Of a stretch of 64,000 nt of DNA, positions 1 to 10,589 are shown one piece after another (position 1 is the stretch's first letter; each line of letters opens with the position of its first letter). The DNA lies in the NCBI GenBank assembly GCA_030323885.1, contig CM059193.1:94790852-94854851 (forward strand), in the 5' to 3' direction. Below the pieces are notes generated by a model. It ran no database searches and was not told where the DNA came from. It worked only from the letters and a program-made list of their open reading frames with translations. A program made the translations under genes and the position numbers. This DNA comes from Branchipolynoe longqiensis. Its lineage: Eukaryota; Annelida; Polychaeta; Phyllodocida; Polynoidae.

Positions 1-165
1 AAACTGCACCTCCTTGTCGATCCAGATGGCCATTTGCTCGGCTGTGACGACCAGAGTGAGGCTCACTTCCGGTCCCACATTCAGGTAGATCCTCCTGTAG
101 CCGACGAGCTGCAGGCTGGGTGCCAGGGCGGTCAGGGCGCCCCAGTGCAAGTACAGCTGCACCAC
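1..165 (-). CDS. GH3 glycoside hydrolase, C-terminal fibronectin-III-like exon (partial)
   Basis: This is one exon of a glycoside hydrolase family 3 protein (beta-glucosidase/beta-xylosidase type), which removes terminal sugars from beta-linked glycans. The exon opens at 165 after the acceptor CCCACCAG and stays open for 55 codons to the window edge. It begins VVQLYLHW and contains LQLVGYRRIYLNVGPEV at about residues 18-34. This is the pattern of the FnIII-like domain that ends GH3 proteins (EVVQ-Y, a QLVGF-R-like segment, then L-PG). It starts in phase 0, and the exon at 10378-10584 ends GPYGCEE, so the junction reads GCEE/VVQLYL, exactly the family order. The exon continues beyond position 1. 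Its acceptor and first codons have been copied into a tandem array directly upstream (170-945). Animal GH3 enzymes are usually secreted or lysosomal; location cannot be seen here. Confidence 0.85.
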   Translation of the reverse strand, partial: MVQLYLHWGALTALAPSLQLVGYRRIYLNVGPEVSLTLVVTAEQMAIWIDKEVQF

Positions 166-169
166 CTGG

Positions 170-945
170 TGGGTGAATAAGGCACTAAGGTAAGAATGGC
201 ATATATGCCAACCATCTCATACACCAGGGCATCCCAGTGCAAGTACAGCTGCACCACCTGGTGGGAGAATACAACACTAAGGTAAGAAGGGCGTACACCA
301 ACCATCTCATACACCAGGGCAGCCCCAGTGTATGTACAGCTGCACCACCTGGTGGGAAAATACAACACTAAGGTAAGAAGGGCGTACACCAACCATCTCA
401 TACACCAGGGCAGCCCCGGTGTATGTACATCTGCACCACCTGGTGGGAAAATACAACACTAAGGTAAGTGGGCATACGCCAACCATCTCATACACCAGGG
501 CACCCCAGTGCAAGTACAGTTGCACCACCTGGTGGGCACTGGTGGGAGAAAACACCAACCATCTCATACACCAGGGCATCCCAGTGCAAGTACAGCTGCA
601 CCACCTGGTGGGAGAAACGCCAACCATCTCATACACCAGGCCATCCCAGTGCAAGTACAGCTGCACCACCTGGTGGGAGAATAGGGTACAAAGGTAAGAA
701 GGTCATACATCTTACATCAGGGCATTCCAGCGCAAGTACAGCTGCTCCACCTGGTGGGAGAATACGGCAGTAAGGTAAGAAGGGCATACCAACAAACTCA
801 GATACCCGGGCGCCCCAGTGTGTGTACAGCTGTACCAACTGGTGGGAGAATAAGCCACTAATGTAAGAAGGGCATACAGCAGGGCACCCCAGTGCATATA
901 CAGCTGCGCCACCTGGTGGGAGAATAAGGCACTCAGCTAAGATCT
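170..945 (-). repeat. minisatellite made of copies of the GH3 splice acceptor and first exon codons
   Basis: Copies of a unit containing CAGCTGCACCACCTGGTGGG (plus strand) start at about 246, 337, 428, 517, 593, 658, 739, 828 and 901. The genuine exon boundary is the first member, at 154. Spacing is mostly 89-92 bp, with shorter units of 65-81. Read on the minus strand, nearly every copy keeps TCTCCCACCAG followed by GTGGTGCAGCTGTAC, that is, a splice acceptor plus the codons V-V-Q-L-Y-(L)-H-W. The array lies just upstream of the real acceptor in the transcription direction, so these decoy acceptors are transcribed first. Confidence 0.9.
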
Positions 946-1413
946 GAGACAGGCAACGCACTTACATTTTTTATTTTTTTATTTTGTGTGATGGATGTAT
1001 TTATGCTGCCCATAACGATTAAGTCTAATGACTTGTTTTCGCCACTATCCAGTAATAGTCTTGTGAATCCCTTTCTTTTTATCAGTTTCAGTTGTTGTGT
1101 AGCTAACTACTGCAGGCATTCTTTCTCTGTTTGTAAGCATTTGACCACATGCCCCAAAAGTCTGTGAGTTTGTTCGTTCTACAATCAGATAACTGTTTGG
1201 TTACCAATAGTTAATTTCTCTGAATGTCTTCACCTTGCTGTGTTGGTGTTAATTAGGTTTTGATTTTAAGTTTAAAGTTTACCTCTTGTATGTATCATAC
1301 CTAGCATCTATATATACCCTCTAAAACTTTGCTTGAATTATCAGTGTATTTTCTATTTATTTATTTATCTATCTTTCTTTTTCTTTTTTCAATCATTTTA
1401 TTTGTTGTTGTCA

Positions 1414-2520
1414 TTAGTCTAGCAGTGCATTTAGCTCTCTTTTGATTAATGTTTTATATGTTTCTATTGTCCTTGTACTTCTTTCTTGTACTCCCAGTGT
1501 ATTCCATTCCTTTGCCTTCATATACTCGGTACTCCTCCCATATGATCTATTTTTGGTTCTGTTGATTATCAGTCTGGGGCCATCACTACCTCTTGTTGTC
1601 TTTTTTGTTACCTGCACCCTTCCAGGCTTCATTGTCTCCCTGAATTCTGCTATTTTGAATGTGCTTTTCTCCTGTCATTTAGTGTGTTGACTCTTGCTTT
1701 CCTATGGAGATCATCAGTTGGGTGTCTATGTTCCACCTTCAGACATATCTTAAGTGCTGTTTTTGTAGTCTCTGTAGTTTCTCCAACATATGTTTGTTAC
1801 CCCCCATATATATTACATCACCATAGTCAAAGTATGGTAGTATCATACCTTTATAGATTTTAATAGCCATATTTGTAGTTAGGTATTGTCTGGTATTCAC
1901 TAATATCCAGATTTTGTGGTTTGCCTTCTTGATAACTTCTTGTATGTTATCAATGTAGTTTAGTTTCCTATCAAGATTCATCCCTAGATATCTGTAGTTG
2001 GTCTGATAATCGAGAACTTTTCCTCCTAAATTATTGGCTCCTCATTGCCATAGTTGATTTTCCCACTGCCAAACCCTAGGACCTTCTACTTCTTGTGGTT
2101 TATGGAAATCTTGTTGGAGTTCCACCAGTTATCTAAAGCTACTAGTTTCTCATTTAGCTTTAGCTTATCGCTGTTCTCTTTTCTGCTATTACTTGTTGTG
2201 TATATCACGGTGTCATCAGCATATAGTTGGAATTTGATTCCCTCTAAGGACTTCTCCAGATAATTGATGTAAATGATAAAGAGGAATGGGCCTAATACTG
2301 AACCTTGAGGGACTCCACAGGTTACCTGTATACTTTCTGATGTTTTGCGATTTACTTTTGTTCTCTGACTTCTCTCACTGATCTAATTCCTTATCCAGTC
2401 TAGTGTTCTTCCTCTTATTTCTACTCTTTCTAGCTTTTCTTATCAGTATGTCATGATTCACTGTATCGAATGCCTTGCTAAAATCTATGAATGTGGCAGT
2501 TGTCTGTTCACCTTCATTTA
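1414..2520 (-). pseudogene. LINE reverse transcriptase C-terminal half and tail, remnant
   Basis: On the minus strand the RT resumes with GEQTTATFIDFSKAFDTVNH (catalytic F-D block), then CGVPQGSVLGPFLFIIYIN, and YADD at 2223-2212. It continues with ILPYFDYGDVIYMGG and ends in a basic tail with YGRSTEYMKAKEWNTL. Frame changes separate these blocks. The order and motifs are those of APE-type LINE RTs. Confidence 0.78.
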
Positions 2521-3865
2521 TACTGCCAAGCTTGCAGACGGCGGATACGCATCGATTCCTGACGCTCCACCTCCGACTGCGACCCAGAAAACGTACGACC
2601 CATAACCAAATCACACTCCAACGTAAACGTTAACGAGTCATCAGCTACGAGCCCTGTCTCCAAAGCCGGGGAAATCTCCCTACGACAGGGAATTTGGGGA
2701 TCACCACGCCCAGCTCCCATCCCTCCAGAACGGACAACTGAACTCCCCCACGGCGAATACTCCAGCGGCACGCCTCCCACAGAACTCCCGCATATGCCCA
2801 GACCTAAATCTTCACGACACATGATCAAACTGCTCCCCTCACGTATACCCGCCCCCGAACCAATATTGATCGACAGAGACTGTATATCATCAAGAGCGAA
2901 GCCCACTTTCATTGCACTCCCCGTAATGCCCTCCCCAGTACTATCATCAACTGAGAGAACATTTCGCGCTGCTGCTCATGGCGCGACATTTTTCAACGCC
3001 GCGCCACCACTATCAGAACAAGTGCCCAACTGCGCATCACGCCCACCACCCTGTATCGCCACCGGTGTAAACAACGGCGCAATACCTGGCAGCGGACTGC
3101 CACTCAGTCATGCTAACTGCGTCCAATAGCTATCAGCGCCTTCAGCACCTCTAGGCGACACCACCGGCACTAGTGCGGGAGTGGCTACGCCCCCCCCCAC
3201 TCAGTGACACCTGGCGGCGGTCCCCTATGACGCCGGCACCTGCATTAGGAATGAGCGTTTCAACATCAAAATCCCCAACAGGTGAATATTGAGTGTGGTG
3301 CAGTGTACTCACCACAGAAGCGTCCACGCTCACCGGCGGTCCCAATGCGTCGGGACACCCTGTACCATCAGTTTGGTACTGGTGCCCACTACGCAGTTGA
3401 CCTGCCGTCGCCCCCTCCATAGCTACAAATTATGAAGAGAACATACCTTCGGAGTCCATGGCCCAGGTCCAATACTCACCCCTTACGCAGAAGGCGAGCT
3501 GGCTCACGGCACCAATGTAATGGCCCACGGCCCTCCGACTCTCTCTCACGCAGTCACACATGGAAGAACACCAAGATTCAATTCAGTGTACGCTTCACCC
3601 TTGGTTTATTGAACCATCTGCTGTCCGCGGCGTCAGTAGTTGTCTGACCCGCCCCCTGACTCGTCAGAGCCCACATCGACTCTATAGGTGTGTGTGTGTG
3701 GGGGGGGGGGGGGTCAGCCACCACACAGTAGAGGTCAGCCCAGTTGGGGTCTGACAGGTGGCTACCCGTGCCACCACCTAGCACAGTGTAATGGTACTGC
3801 GCCGGTGTGCGGCGTAGTCTCCGCTGCTACTGCGTGATAGTAGAGCTCATGTTCAGACTACTACA
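2521..3865 (-). mobile_element. truncated LTR retrotransposon inserted into the LINE
   Basis: The base composition is unlike the AT-rich LINE on either side. A 350-bp LTR (3516-3865 on the minus strand) starts TGTAGTAGTC, ends CCATTACA and contains AATAAA. It is followed at once by TTGGTGCCGTGAGCC, which looks like a tRNA primer-binding site. About 1 kb of internal sequence follows, with short open frames on the minus strand (3420-3151 and 2912-2521) that may be Gag remains, and the element breaks off at 2521 with no second LTR. The PBS resembles BEL/Pao elements, but no pol domain is present to confirm this. Confidence 0.6.
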
Positions 3866-4870
3866 CCTTTCAGTATGTCATTTGTTAGATTGGATATAGT
3901 TTTTGTTGTGGAGAATACTTTTCTGAACCCTCCCTGTTTACCATTTAGTATTTTCTCACTATCTAGATGTTTCATGATGTGCTTGTACATTAATTTCTCT
4001 ATCAGCTTGCCTGGCAGAGGTAGGAGTGAGATGGGGCGGTAGTTGCCCATGTCCCCTTTGTCTCCACTCTTGTGTATTGGTACAACTGTAGCCTGCTTCT
4101 AGGCCATGGGAAAAATACCCACCGCAAATCAATTATTGATTAAGTCACATATAACATTTGGTATGGCTAGCATAGCATCTATTAATATTCTGGCTTGTAG
4201 GTTCTGTATTTGTGATGACTTTCCCAGATCTATTCTCTTAACTAGTCTAATCACTTCATTCTCTCTTACTCTTGCTGTCTCTGTACTATTTTCAACTGCA
4301 TCACTTGTGTATTCCCAGCCTCATCTGAATTGTTCTGCTAACTTTGCTCCTATCTCTGTGAAGTGTATATTTAGTCTATCTGGTGCTCTCTCATTTGATA
4401 TGGTGTTCCGTTCTCCATTTGTTAGCACTATTTTGCTTTTCTCCTTATCTCCTGCTAATGCCATCTCTACATTTTTTGAGAACTTCTTGGAGTCATTACC
4501 TGATTTATTTTCTCGTTCTTCAATGTAAGTGGAATTTGCCTGCCTGACTAGCCTTAGGGTTTTTTCCCGCAGTTTTGTAGTTGTTGATGTCATTATTTGT
4601 GATTCTAGCCTTCTCTCCAAATTTGCTCTTCAATTTGATACTATCTATTATTTCCTCACCTATCCATGGGTCCTAATTGTCCCTCAACTTGATTCTCTTA
4701 ATTGGACACATTTTATCCATTAATTCTTGAATCGTACTGAATACATTTTCCCATTTCTGATTTGGGTCCCTAGAGTCAATTACATTGTTCCAATCTGTTC
4801 CCTGCATCTGCTCTGTGAATTCAAAGACATCATTGACTTTGTAGGTCCTACCTAGTTTTACTTCAATCTT
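3866..4870 (-). pseudogene. LINE linker and reverse transcriptase N-terminal half, remnant
   Basis: The minus strand carries a linker with MDKMCPIKRIKL and DPWI, then a stop-riddled stretch. It then shows NYRPISLLPLPGKLIEKLMY and QGGFRKVFSTTKTI, the RT palm blocks (YRPISLLP, Q-GFR--ST). The coding sequence stops at 3866, where the LTR element begins, and resumes at 2520. Confidence 0.78.
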
Positions 4871-4872
4871 GT

Positions 4873-4969
4873 GACAGCTGTACCACCTGGTGGGAGAATA
4901 GTATACTAAGGTAAGAAGGTCATACACCTTACATCAGGGCATGCCAGTGCAAGTACAGCTGCGCCACCT
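4873..4969 (-). repeat. isolated unit of the GH3-acceptor minisatellite inside the LINE
   Basis: The plus strand reads CAGCTGTACCACCTGGTGGG, then AATAGTATACTAAGGTAAGAAGG, a CATCAGGGCAT-type spacer and a second CAGCTGCGCCACC. This is one full period of the array at 170-945 plus a repeated end. LINE coding sequence lies on both sides, so the unit sits within the LINE, about 3.9 kb from the main array. Confidence 0.8.
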
Positions 4970-4974
4970 TTTTT

Positions 4975-5712
4975 TCTAGTTGCATACACTAATTCATGGA
5001 CACTTATCGCTCATGGACTCATACCCTTTTTCTTGATATGTACACTGTTTGTCCAAATTAGGCCTAGAGTACAGCTGGTGTCTGCCAGACTTGTCTGTTT
5101 TTATATCAGTTGCTGTAGGCCCATTTGCTTTACTAATGAGTTCATTTGTTCTTGATCCTTATTTGTTTTACTATAGTCTATATTCATAGCTCCCAGGATA
5201 AAAACATCTATATTCTTGTTTCTTGTGATATTTACAATTGCCTCTTCTAGGTGGTCTATACACTTATTTACATTACCCTATGGTGGCCTATATACTGAGG
5301 CTACTGCTATGTTGACTTGCTTGCTGTTTTCAATCAGTACCCACATCATTTCTATGTCATCGGTTGATGTGTTCTATTCACTCAGTTTGTTTTCTATAAC
5401 CTGTTGCTTGCTATTTACATATATGGCCACACCCCCTCCTCGTTTGACATTTCCATCCTCTCCTGTAGATTCTCTATCTAATCTGAATAGTTCATACCCC
5501 TCCAGGTTGTATGCCTGCTTCTTGGGATTTTTATTGAGCCACGTTTCTGATAAGGTTAATACATCAAATTTATCATACTCTATTTGTAGCTTAATTAAGT
5601 CAATTTTGCTGGTAAGAATTTGACAGTTTAAGTGTGATATTGCAACCCCCTGCCTAGTCTGTTTTCGATACTTGCTAACATACTCATTATTATATTTTCT
5701 TTCTTTCTTCAT
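4975..5712 (-). pseudogene. LINE AP-endonuclease domain remnant
   Basis: The minus strand reads LNCQILTSKIDLIKLQIEY, FDVLTLSETWLN, an L-GYELFRLDR segment and KRGGGVAIYV over the first 112 codons. After a stop it continues with IAVASVYRPP and NIDYSKTNKDQEQMNSLV. These are the conserved blocks of APE-type LINE endonucleases (LSETWL, RGGGVAIYV, YRPP, a GDFNID-like block). In this copy the last block reads GAMNID. In-frame stops after about residue 112 make it a pseudogene. Confidence 0.75.
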
Positions 5713-5760
5713 TTGCTTCTTTCTTTTGTTCTTTATGTATTTTTGTTGTTGTTGTTTCTT

Positions 5761-6417
5761 TCACTTAGTTTGTTATTTGTTTAGTGCAGGCTAGGTTGGT
5801 GTTGTTTATTACCAGTCACCTGAATAGACACTTTTACCATATGGCACTTCAGGTGCTGTGCCGTTTGTAAATCACAAGAGTGTGGTGTGTCAGCTGTACA
5901 GTCTCCAGGATTTCACACACCCCATCTGCCTATGGAGAGAAAGAGGTGGGGTGGTTTTATGATGAGGGCCACATTGGACATCCTCACAGTGTTAAGTTGG
6001 TACAATTATGTTATGCCCACACCCAGATACGATACGTTATTCTATGTTCAGTTATTTTGTTCTGCTCTAGTCATCCTATTCTGATATATATGTGTGAGTT
6101 TATATATTCATTATATATTTTAGGTTATAACTTTCTACTTTTAGATGTACATTATTTGGTTCTTTTAAAAGTAATATATTTGTCATGGTGCTTTGGGGTA
6201 CCTTAATGTACCACTGAATGTGTGTTATCTAGCGACTTCCTTTAAAATGTATTTTTGTTTGTTTTTTGTTTGTTTTTGTTCCCCACAGCTATTCTCTAAT
6301 TAGTTTAATCAAGTTTGCATTAAACACCAGGCATAACTTACAAGAGTCTCTAATATTTTGTATAATGCCTCCCATTCTATTCTTGTACTTACCAAACAAA
6401 TTCATCATCATCATCAT
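5761..6417. other. no gene seen; AT-rich spacer
   Basis: I see no coding motif. The stretch is AT-rich and ends in a short ATC run (6402-6420) just before a dispersed repeat. Confidence 0.5.
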
Positions 6418-6735
6418 CATGAAAGCTGCCTGCAAAAGTGTTGAAGTGCTGCTGGCTTTTGCAAGTTACCAGCGGCACTCTCTCGGGGAGCAAATAGACC
6501 TTTCACACCGGCAAGAACATGTCAAGACAGGCGCAAAACTATGTGTCCCTGCAGTGGCTGGTCGGGAGATGTTGGGAGTTCCATACATCAACAGCCCTTA
6601 ATGCTGCCACAGTGAGATGGTTTTCTGTTTAGGGTTTGCTCCCTTAGCCTTCGGTTCTGACAAGGACCTGTACCACAAGGCAGTGGTTTAGAACTCTGCA
6701 AGGCAGGGGCGTCAAACTCCCTGAGGTATTGCTAT
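6418..6735 (+). repeat. dispersed repeat family A, uninterrupted copy
   Basis: This segment recurs at 46432-46735 (+) and at 14886-16040 (-). It runs from GAAAGCTGCCTGCAAAAG through GTTTGCTCCCTTAGCCTTCGG to GAGGTATTGC. It encodes nothing recognisable and may be part of a non-autonomous transposon. Its value here is that it preserves the empty site (CTTAG) for the MITE at 14990. Confidence 0.8.
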
Positions 6736-7530
6736 ACCAAACAAATTACCATGATATAAACAACATATTTTTAGATGCAATATATTCCCCATAGCTAGCT
6801 AAATGAAACCATTTTCCTAACAATGACTAGATTGTTCTTCTCTGAAAGAAGGTTTAAGCACAATTTAAAACTGTCCTAATCTTGTGAAGTAATGGTTCTC
6901 AGTTCTGCCACATTTTTAGATAAATATCTTAGGTTCATCATTATTATCTAATTTAGTTTGAAATAACTTTGTTTTAAAGGGTAAACTTTGTAGCTATTTT
7001 AAGTGAAACCACCAGTTAATTGTGGTGTTCACACCGAAATGTTGCAAACCTTTGTTTACCCATTCTCTCGTGTAACGGCGACTCCAAACTGCAATCAATG
7101 TTAAGTGTATTCACCATTATATTATGTAAGTTCGATAGCCTATCAACTCTAGGTACGTTTTGATGGTTACCTCTGAATTCAATCCACATTCTCATCAATG
7201 CTGCTCTTCAATTTGCGTCTCAGATTGAGAAGACACTGACACAATGAGTTCTACCTGAGAAACTATGACCAGACGTGCAGTTAAGAGACGCATCTCATCT
7301 CAGAATGAAGACTGGCTTCATTTGATTGTCTTGCATAATTAATTGTCGTCTGATGTGTCTTTCTGTGGGCGTCAGACTGCTGTCCATTTTTCATTCCTCT
7401 TTAATAACTATTTACTATTTACTCCTAATTATCCTTCTCTCTTCATGTCAAGTTTGCGTAATTTCTTTGTCCGCTTTGTCTTAGTTTGGGGAAGATTGCC
7501 AACCTTGATTAGTGTATTGGTCATAATGAC
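6736..7530. other. no gene seen
   Basis: AT-rich sequence with no motif, no tandem repeat and no family member that I recognise. Confidence 0.5.
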
Positions 7531-7532
7531 TA

Positions 7533-7746
7533 CAGCTAAGATTCCATATACGCGCTATGACAATGTGACAAAAATGTATTTGCACCGAATGTTCCATTGA
7601 GCGATCCACTTTGCCGTCCACGCATTCATGTTCCAACCAGACCTATAGAAGCACCATAGCGCGTTTAGATGCTGTTCCATTTGTTGTCATATTTGCATTC
7701 ACATTTGCATTCACATAGCGAATACCGCATATATGGAATGTTAGCT
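7533..7746. mobile_element. MITE family C, short copy
   Basis: A 214-bp element with inverted ends CAGCTAAGATTCCATATACG and (reverse of the right end) AAGCTAACATTCCATATATG. It is flanked by TA on both sides. The right arm contains CATTTGCATTCACAT runs like those in the longer copy at 18548-19164. There is no coding capacity. TA duplications fit the Tc1/mariner group or another TA-targeting group. Confidence 0.65.
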
Positions 7747-8525
7747 TAATACATGCATGAATGTGGCACCCAGCCCAGTGTGGGTGCCTTCACTTCATCC
7801 CTCGTTAATGGACATGGCAGCCAGTTCGCTACAGACTGATCCTTATTAAATCTGCTGAGCCCCAGCTCCCGAGGTAACGTTTTTTTAATCTGAAGCTTTT
7901 GATTTTCTGTGATATTGTCTAAAAAAAGTAAAATTTCATATATTTAATGATACCTCGAGAGCACATTGATTTTCATCTCATTGGCTATTGAACATCAAAC
8001 ATATTGTCATTCTGACATATTTCTTTGGAGGAAAAATGCTGCCGACACAGAGGCTACTATTTCTAATAAGCAGCAAGGGGTCTTATATATGCATGTTCCT
8101 ACATACAGGACAGCACTTACCACATCCTTTGATGAACCAGTTGTGAACCAATGGTTGGAACAGAAAATGGCCCAAACTGCAAGTGGATCCACTGAGAAGG
8201 ATCGGTCTGATGACCAACAGCTTCACAGGTGGACACTCTACCACCTGATCTACGTCCCGCTCGCCTCCGTATTGGTTTTAAACACATATTAGGTTGATGG
8301 TTATAATCTACTTTGCGTTTCTTTGCATTATTAATTCGATTTAGAATGGTTAACTTCGAAGAAATTGGAATGAAAATTAACTTGCAAAGTAACGTTGGTA
8401 TGCATATATGATTGCTGGAGATAACGGGCATCAAGTGCAGCAGTGACATATTCTATAAAATTGACATAATATTATGTTGATGTTTAACAAGTGTACCAGT
8501 ATCTAATGTGGATATGTAGGATCAA
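7747..8525. other. no gene seen
   Basis: Unique-looking sequence without recognisable domains. Short open frames around 7966-8292 have no family features. Confidence 0.45.
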
Positions 8526-8529
8526 ATGT

Positions 8530-8704
8530 TAACAAGTGTCAGGATAATGTGACTGAGTGGGATATCAGGTCATGGTGCTGGCATCCTGGTCTCCCAGTGG
8601 GGCAGCACTATAAACTCACCATGAGTGTGCACTGTGACAAGTTGGTACCCATCCTGGTATGACCTTATATGTTGCCAGGATATAAAACTCCAACAACCAA
8701 CCAA
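8530..8704 (+). mobile_element. SINE family 1, 5'-truncated copy
   Basis: Carries the body GTCAGGATAATGTGACTGAG, GGGGCAGCACTATAAA and the tail GATATAAAACTCCAACAACC. Full members (58446-58776, 28283-28602) have a tRNA-like head; this copy lacks it. Confidence 0.8.
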
Positions 8705-8895
8705 CTATGCAGTACGTGCGCTGAGCTACACCGACAACATTAGTTCTCGGCACTGCCACCAGAGGGCGGGTTGGTGCTGGAAATGATATATTCTTTTGGT
8801 GTGGAAGCACCATGGTGCTGTCACCTACCCCCCCCCCCCCCCACACCCCGCCCCACTCCACGTGAACCCACCGCTGTACACCCCCTGGGCCCATA

Positions 8896-9596
8896 TGCAT
8901 GGAGCAGTGTTAGTGGCGTGTGGTGTTATCCCTCTAACACCGGGTAGTTACCACCGGTTATCGGCGGCGTCGAGAACTATGTCACGCTGTATGCATGGAC
9001 GCTTAAATGGTTTGTGTTAGCTAAACGTGAAGTTATTTATAGATTTTTGAAATCCCTCAATTCAACAATATGAATAACGCCAGCAATGCGGCGGCGCCGT
9101 TAACATCGGTTTGAATTTAGGGTTAAATTGATAAAATTTCAGATATGGCGTGCGTAATTATGTTAAATATGACAGCATTGAATAGATTTGGCCCTAATAT
9201 ATTTAGTTGACGTTCGACAGTTTGGATATCGACGTTGATGCGGCGGCAATTTGTTTACTGTATATTCGTCGAATCGACAATATGAATAACGGCGCCAATG
9301 CGGCGGCAGCGTTTATATTGGTTAGAATTTAGGGTTAATTTTATCAAATTTCACTTATTGAGTATGTAATTCTGTTAAATATGATAGCATTGAATAGATT
9401 TTGGCTCCATCCTGCCGCTAACCTAACACTAACACCGCTGTAAACCTGCTACTGGGTGGGGGTAGAATCTCCGACTTTAAACTTGTGGTGTTAGGCCTAA
9501 CACTGCTCCCTGCATAGCAACTTTTCGGCGCTAAACCAGAAATCCCGCCATACCCGCTGTTTGGCTCGTTAACACCGCTCCATGCATAGGGGCCCT
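8896..9596. mobile_element. MITE family B, 701 bp, with GCTCCATGCA ends
   Basis: The left end TGCATGGAGCAGTGTTAG and right end GTTAACACCGCTCCATGCA are inverted repeats, and both sides carry TA. The surrounding GGGCCC is also symmetric, so the real terminus may be a few bases further out. Inside, a block of about 210 bp occurs twice in diverged form (AATATGAATAACG near 9067 and 9279). There is no coding capacity. A related piece lies at 57615-57840. Confidence 0.55.
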
Positions 9597-9599
9597 GGT

Positions 9600-10370
9600 G
9601 CCTACATCCCGCCGTGCTGCCACCTGGTGGCAAATACCCGAACCATCACCCGGCGGAAACAGCAAGCCTCCCTAGAGCCACTGTTGGTGTTGAACTCTCC
9701 GTGTGGTTGTCAGGTCTAGGCTGCCCCCTTGACACCCGTTGCCACCCAGACACCCTACATACAGAGTCCACAGGCTGAGTGCAGAAGCAAGGCCTTCATC
9801 CTGGCCTCCTACCGACCATCCGGTCCCACAAGCCGTCAAGTCAGAACACCACTCCAAGAGGGTCCTTCCGTTAGTAGAAACGCTGCTTATGACTTTGTTT
9901 CTTGTTTAACGACTCCACCCCCCCCCCCCCCCCCCCCCCCCCACCCCCTGTCCCCGTCCCCTCAGCACAAAATGTAAACATCGGCTCTTGGGGGTGATAC
10001 CGTGATTAAAAATATCTGGTTAACAAAAGTACATTTCAAACAGGTATACCCTGCTTAAGACAATATAGGTCATTAGTAAACTCCAATGGGGCAATTCTCT
10101 ACGGTATATTCATTGGAAATGAACATGTAGTGTAAGTATGTAAATGCCAGTGATATTAAACAGATGTGCATTATAATATTGACAGAACATGTGCAGAATT
10201 GACATCATGCAGATAATTATTAAGCGCAAGAAAAAATCCTCCTGAGTGAGTGACCCCGAGTGAACTGTGCTCTCAGCTGACTATGTAGGTCATACTGCAC
10301 CTTCAAGGAATGTGCTCCTTTAAGAACATGCAGTATCTTCATGGACCATGCTCCTTTAAGACATCAGGGC
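9600..10370. other. no gene seen; contains a poly-C run
   Basis: A C tract of about 25 bases lies at 9917-9942, followed by CCACCCCC. The rest is unremarkable intron of the GH3 gene, up to the donor at 10377. Confidence 0.5.
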
Positions 10371-10377
10371 GCCTCAC

Positions 10378-10584
10378 CTCCTCACAGCCGTACGGCCCCG
10401 CGTTGCGTACCCCGACTGTGACTGTGACGTTCGCGCCGGGTGTGACGCCTCTGGGTGTGACGGACAGGGAAGTGTACTCGAACCTGGAGTACGACAGGCC
10501 GAAACCGAACGGATACAAAGGCTCCACCTGGCGGGAGTAGCGGTAGGTGCGGCCCGCCATGCTGTAGTCATCCGGCGCAGGCAC
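10378..10584 (-). CDS. GH3 glycoside hydrolase, internal exon with YPFGFGLSY motif
   Basis: This is the exon before 1-165 in the same GH3 gene. It is bounded by the acceptor TTGCAG (10585-10590) and the donor GTGAGG (10377-10372). It is 207 bp, exactly 69 codons, in phase 0 at both ends. The translation contains GRTYRY at residues 11-16, YPFGFGLSYSRFEY at 24-37 and VTVGVRNAGPYG at 55-66. The YPFG(F/Y)GLSYT-F signature and the following V-NTG-dG-EV strand mark the linker and start of the GH3 FnIII-like domain. One N-glycosylation sequon (NVT, about residue 52) is visible. The catalytic TIM-barrel and alpha/beta-sandwich exons should lie at higher coordinates but none is recognisable up to 64 kb. 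An 81-bp minisatellite starts about 30 bp from the acceptor. Confidence 0.88.
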
Positions 10585-10589
10585 CTGCA

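Larger units (their letters stand above)
964..5760 (-). mobile_element. APE-type LINE (CR1/jockey-like), decayed, with two interruptions
   Basis: This is a non-LTR retrotransposon on the minus strand: endonuclease fragments at about 5712-4975, a linker and reverse transcriptase at 4870-1740, the C-terminal tail to 1414, a 3' UTR, and an A-rich end near 964-985 (TTTTTTATTTTTTTATTTT on the plus strand). It is interrupted by one minisatellite unit (4873-4969) and by an LTR element (2521-3865). Stops and frameshifts show that it is dead. It belongs to the superfamily with an AP endonuclease, YADD box and no RNase H; I place it only as CR1/jockey-like. The 5' end is uncertain. Confidence 0.8.
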
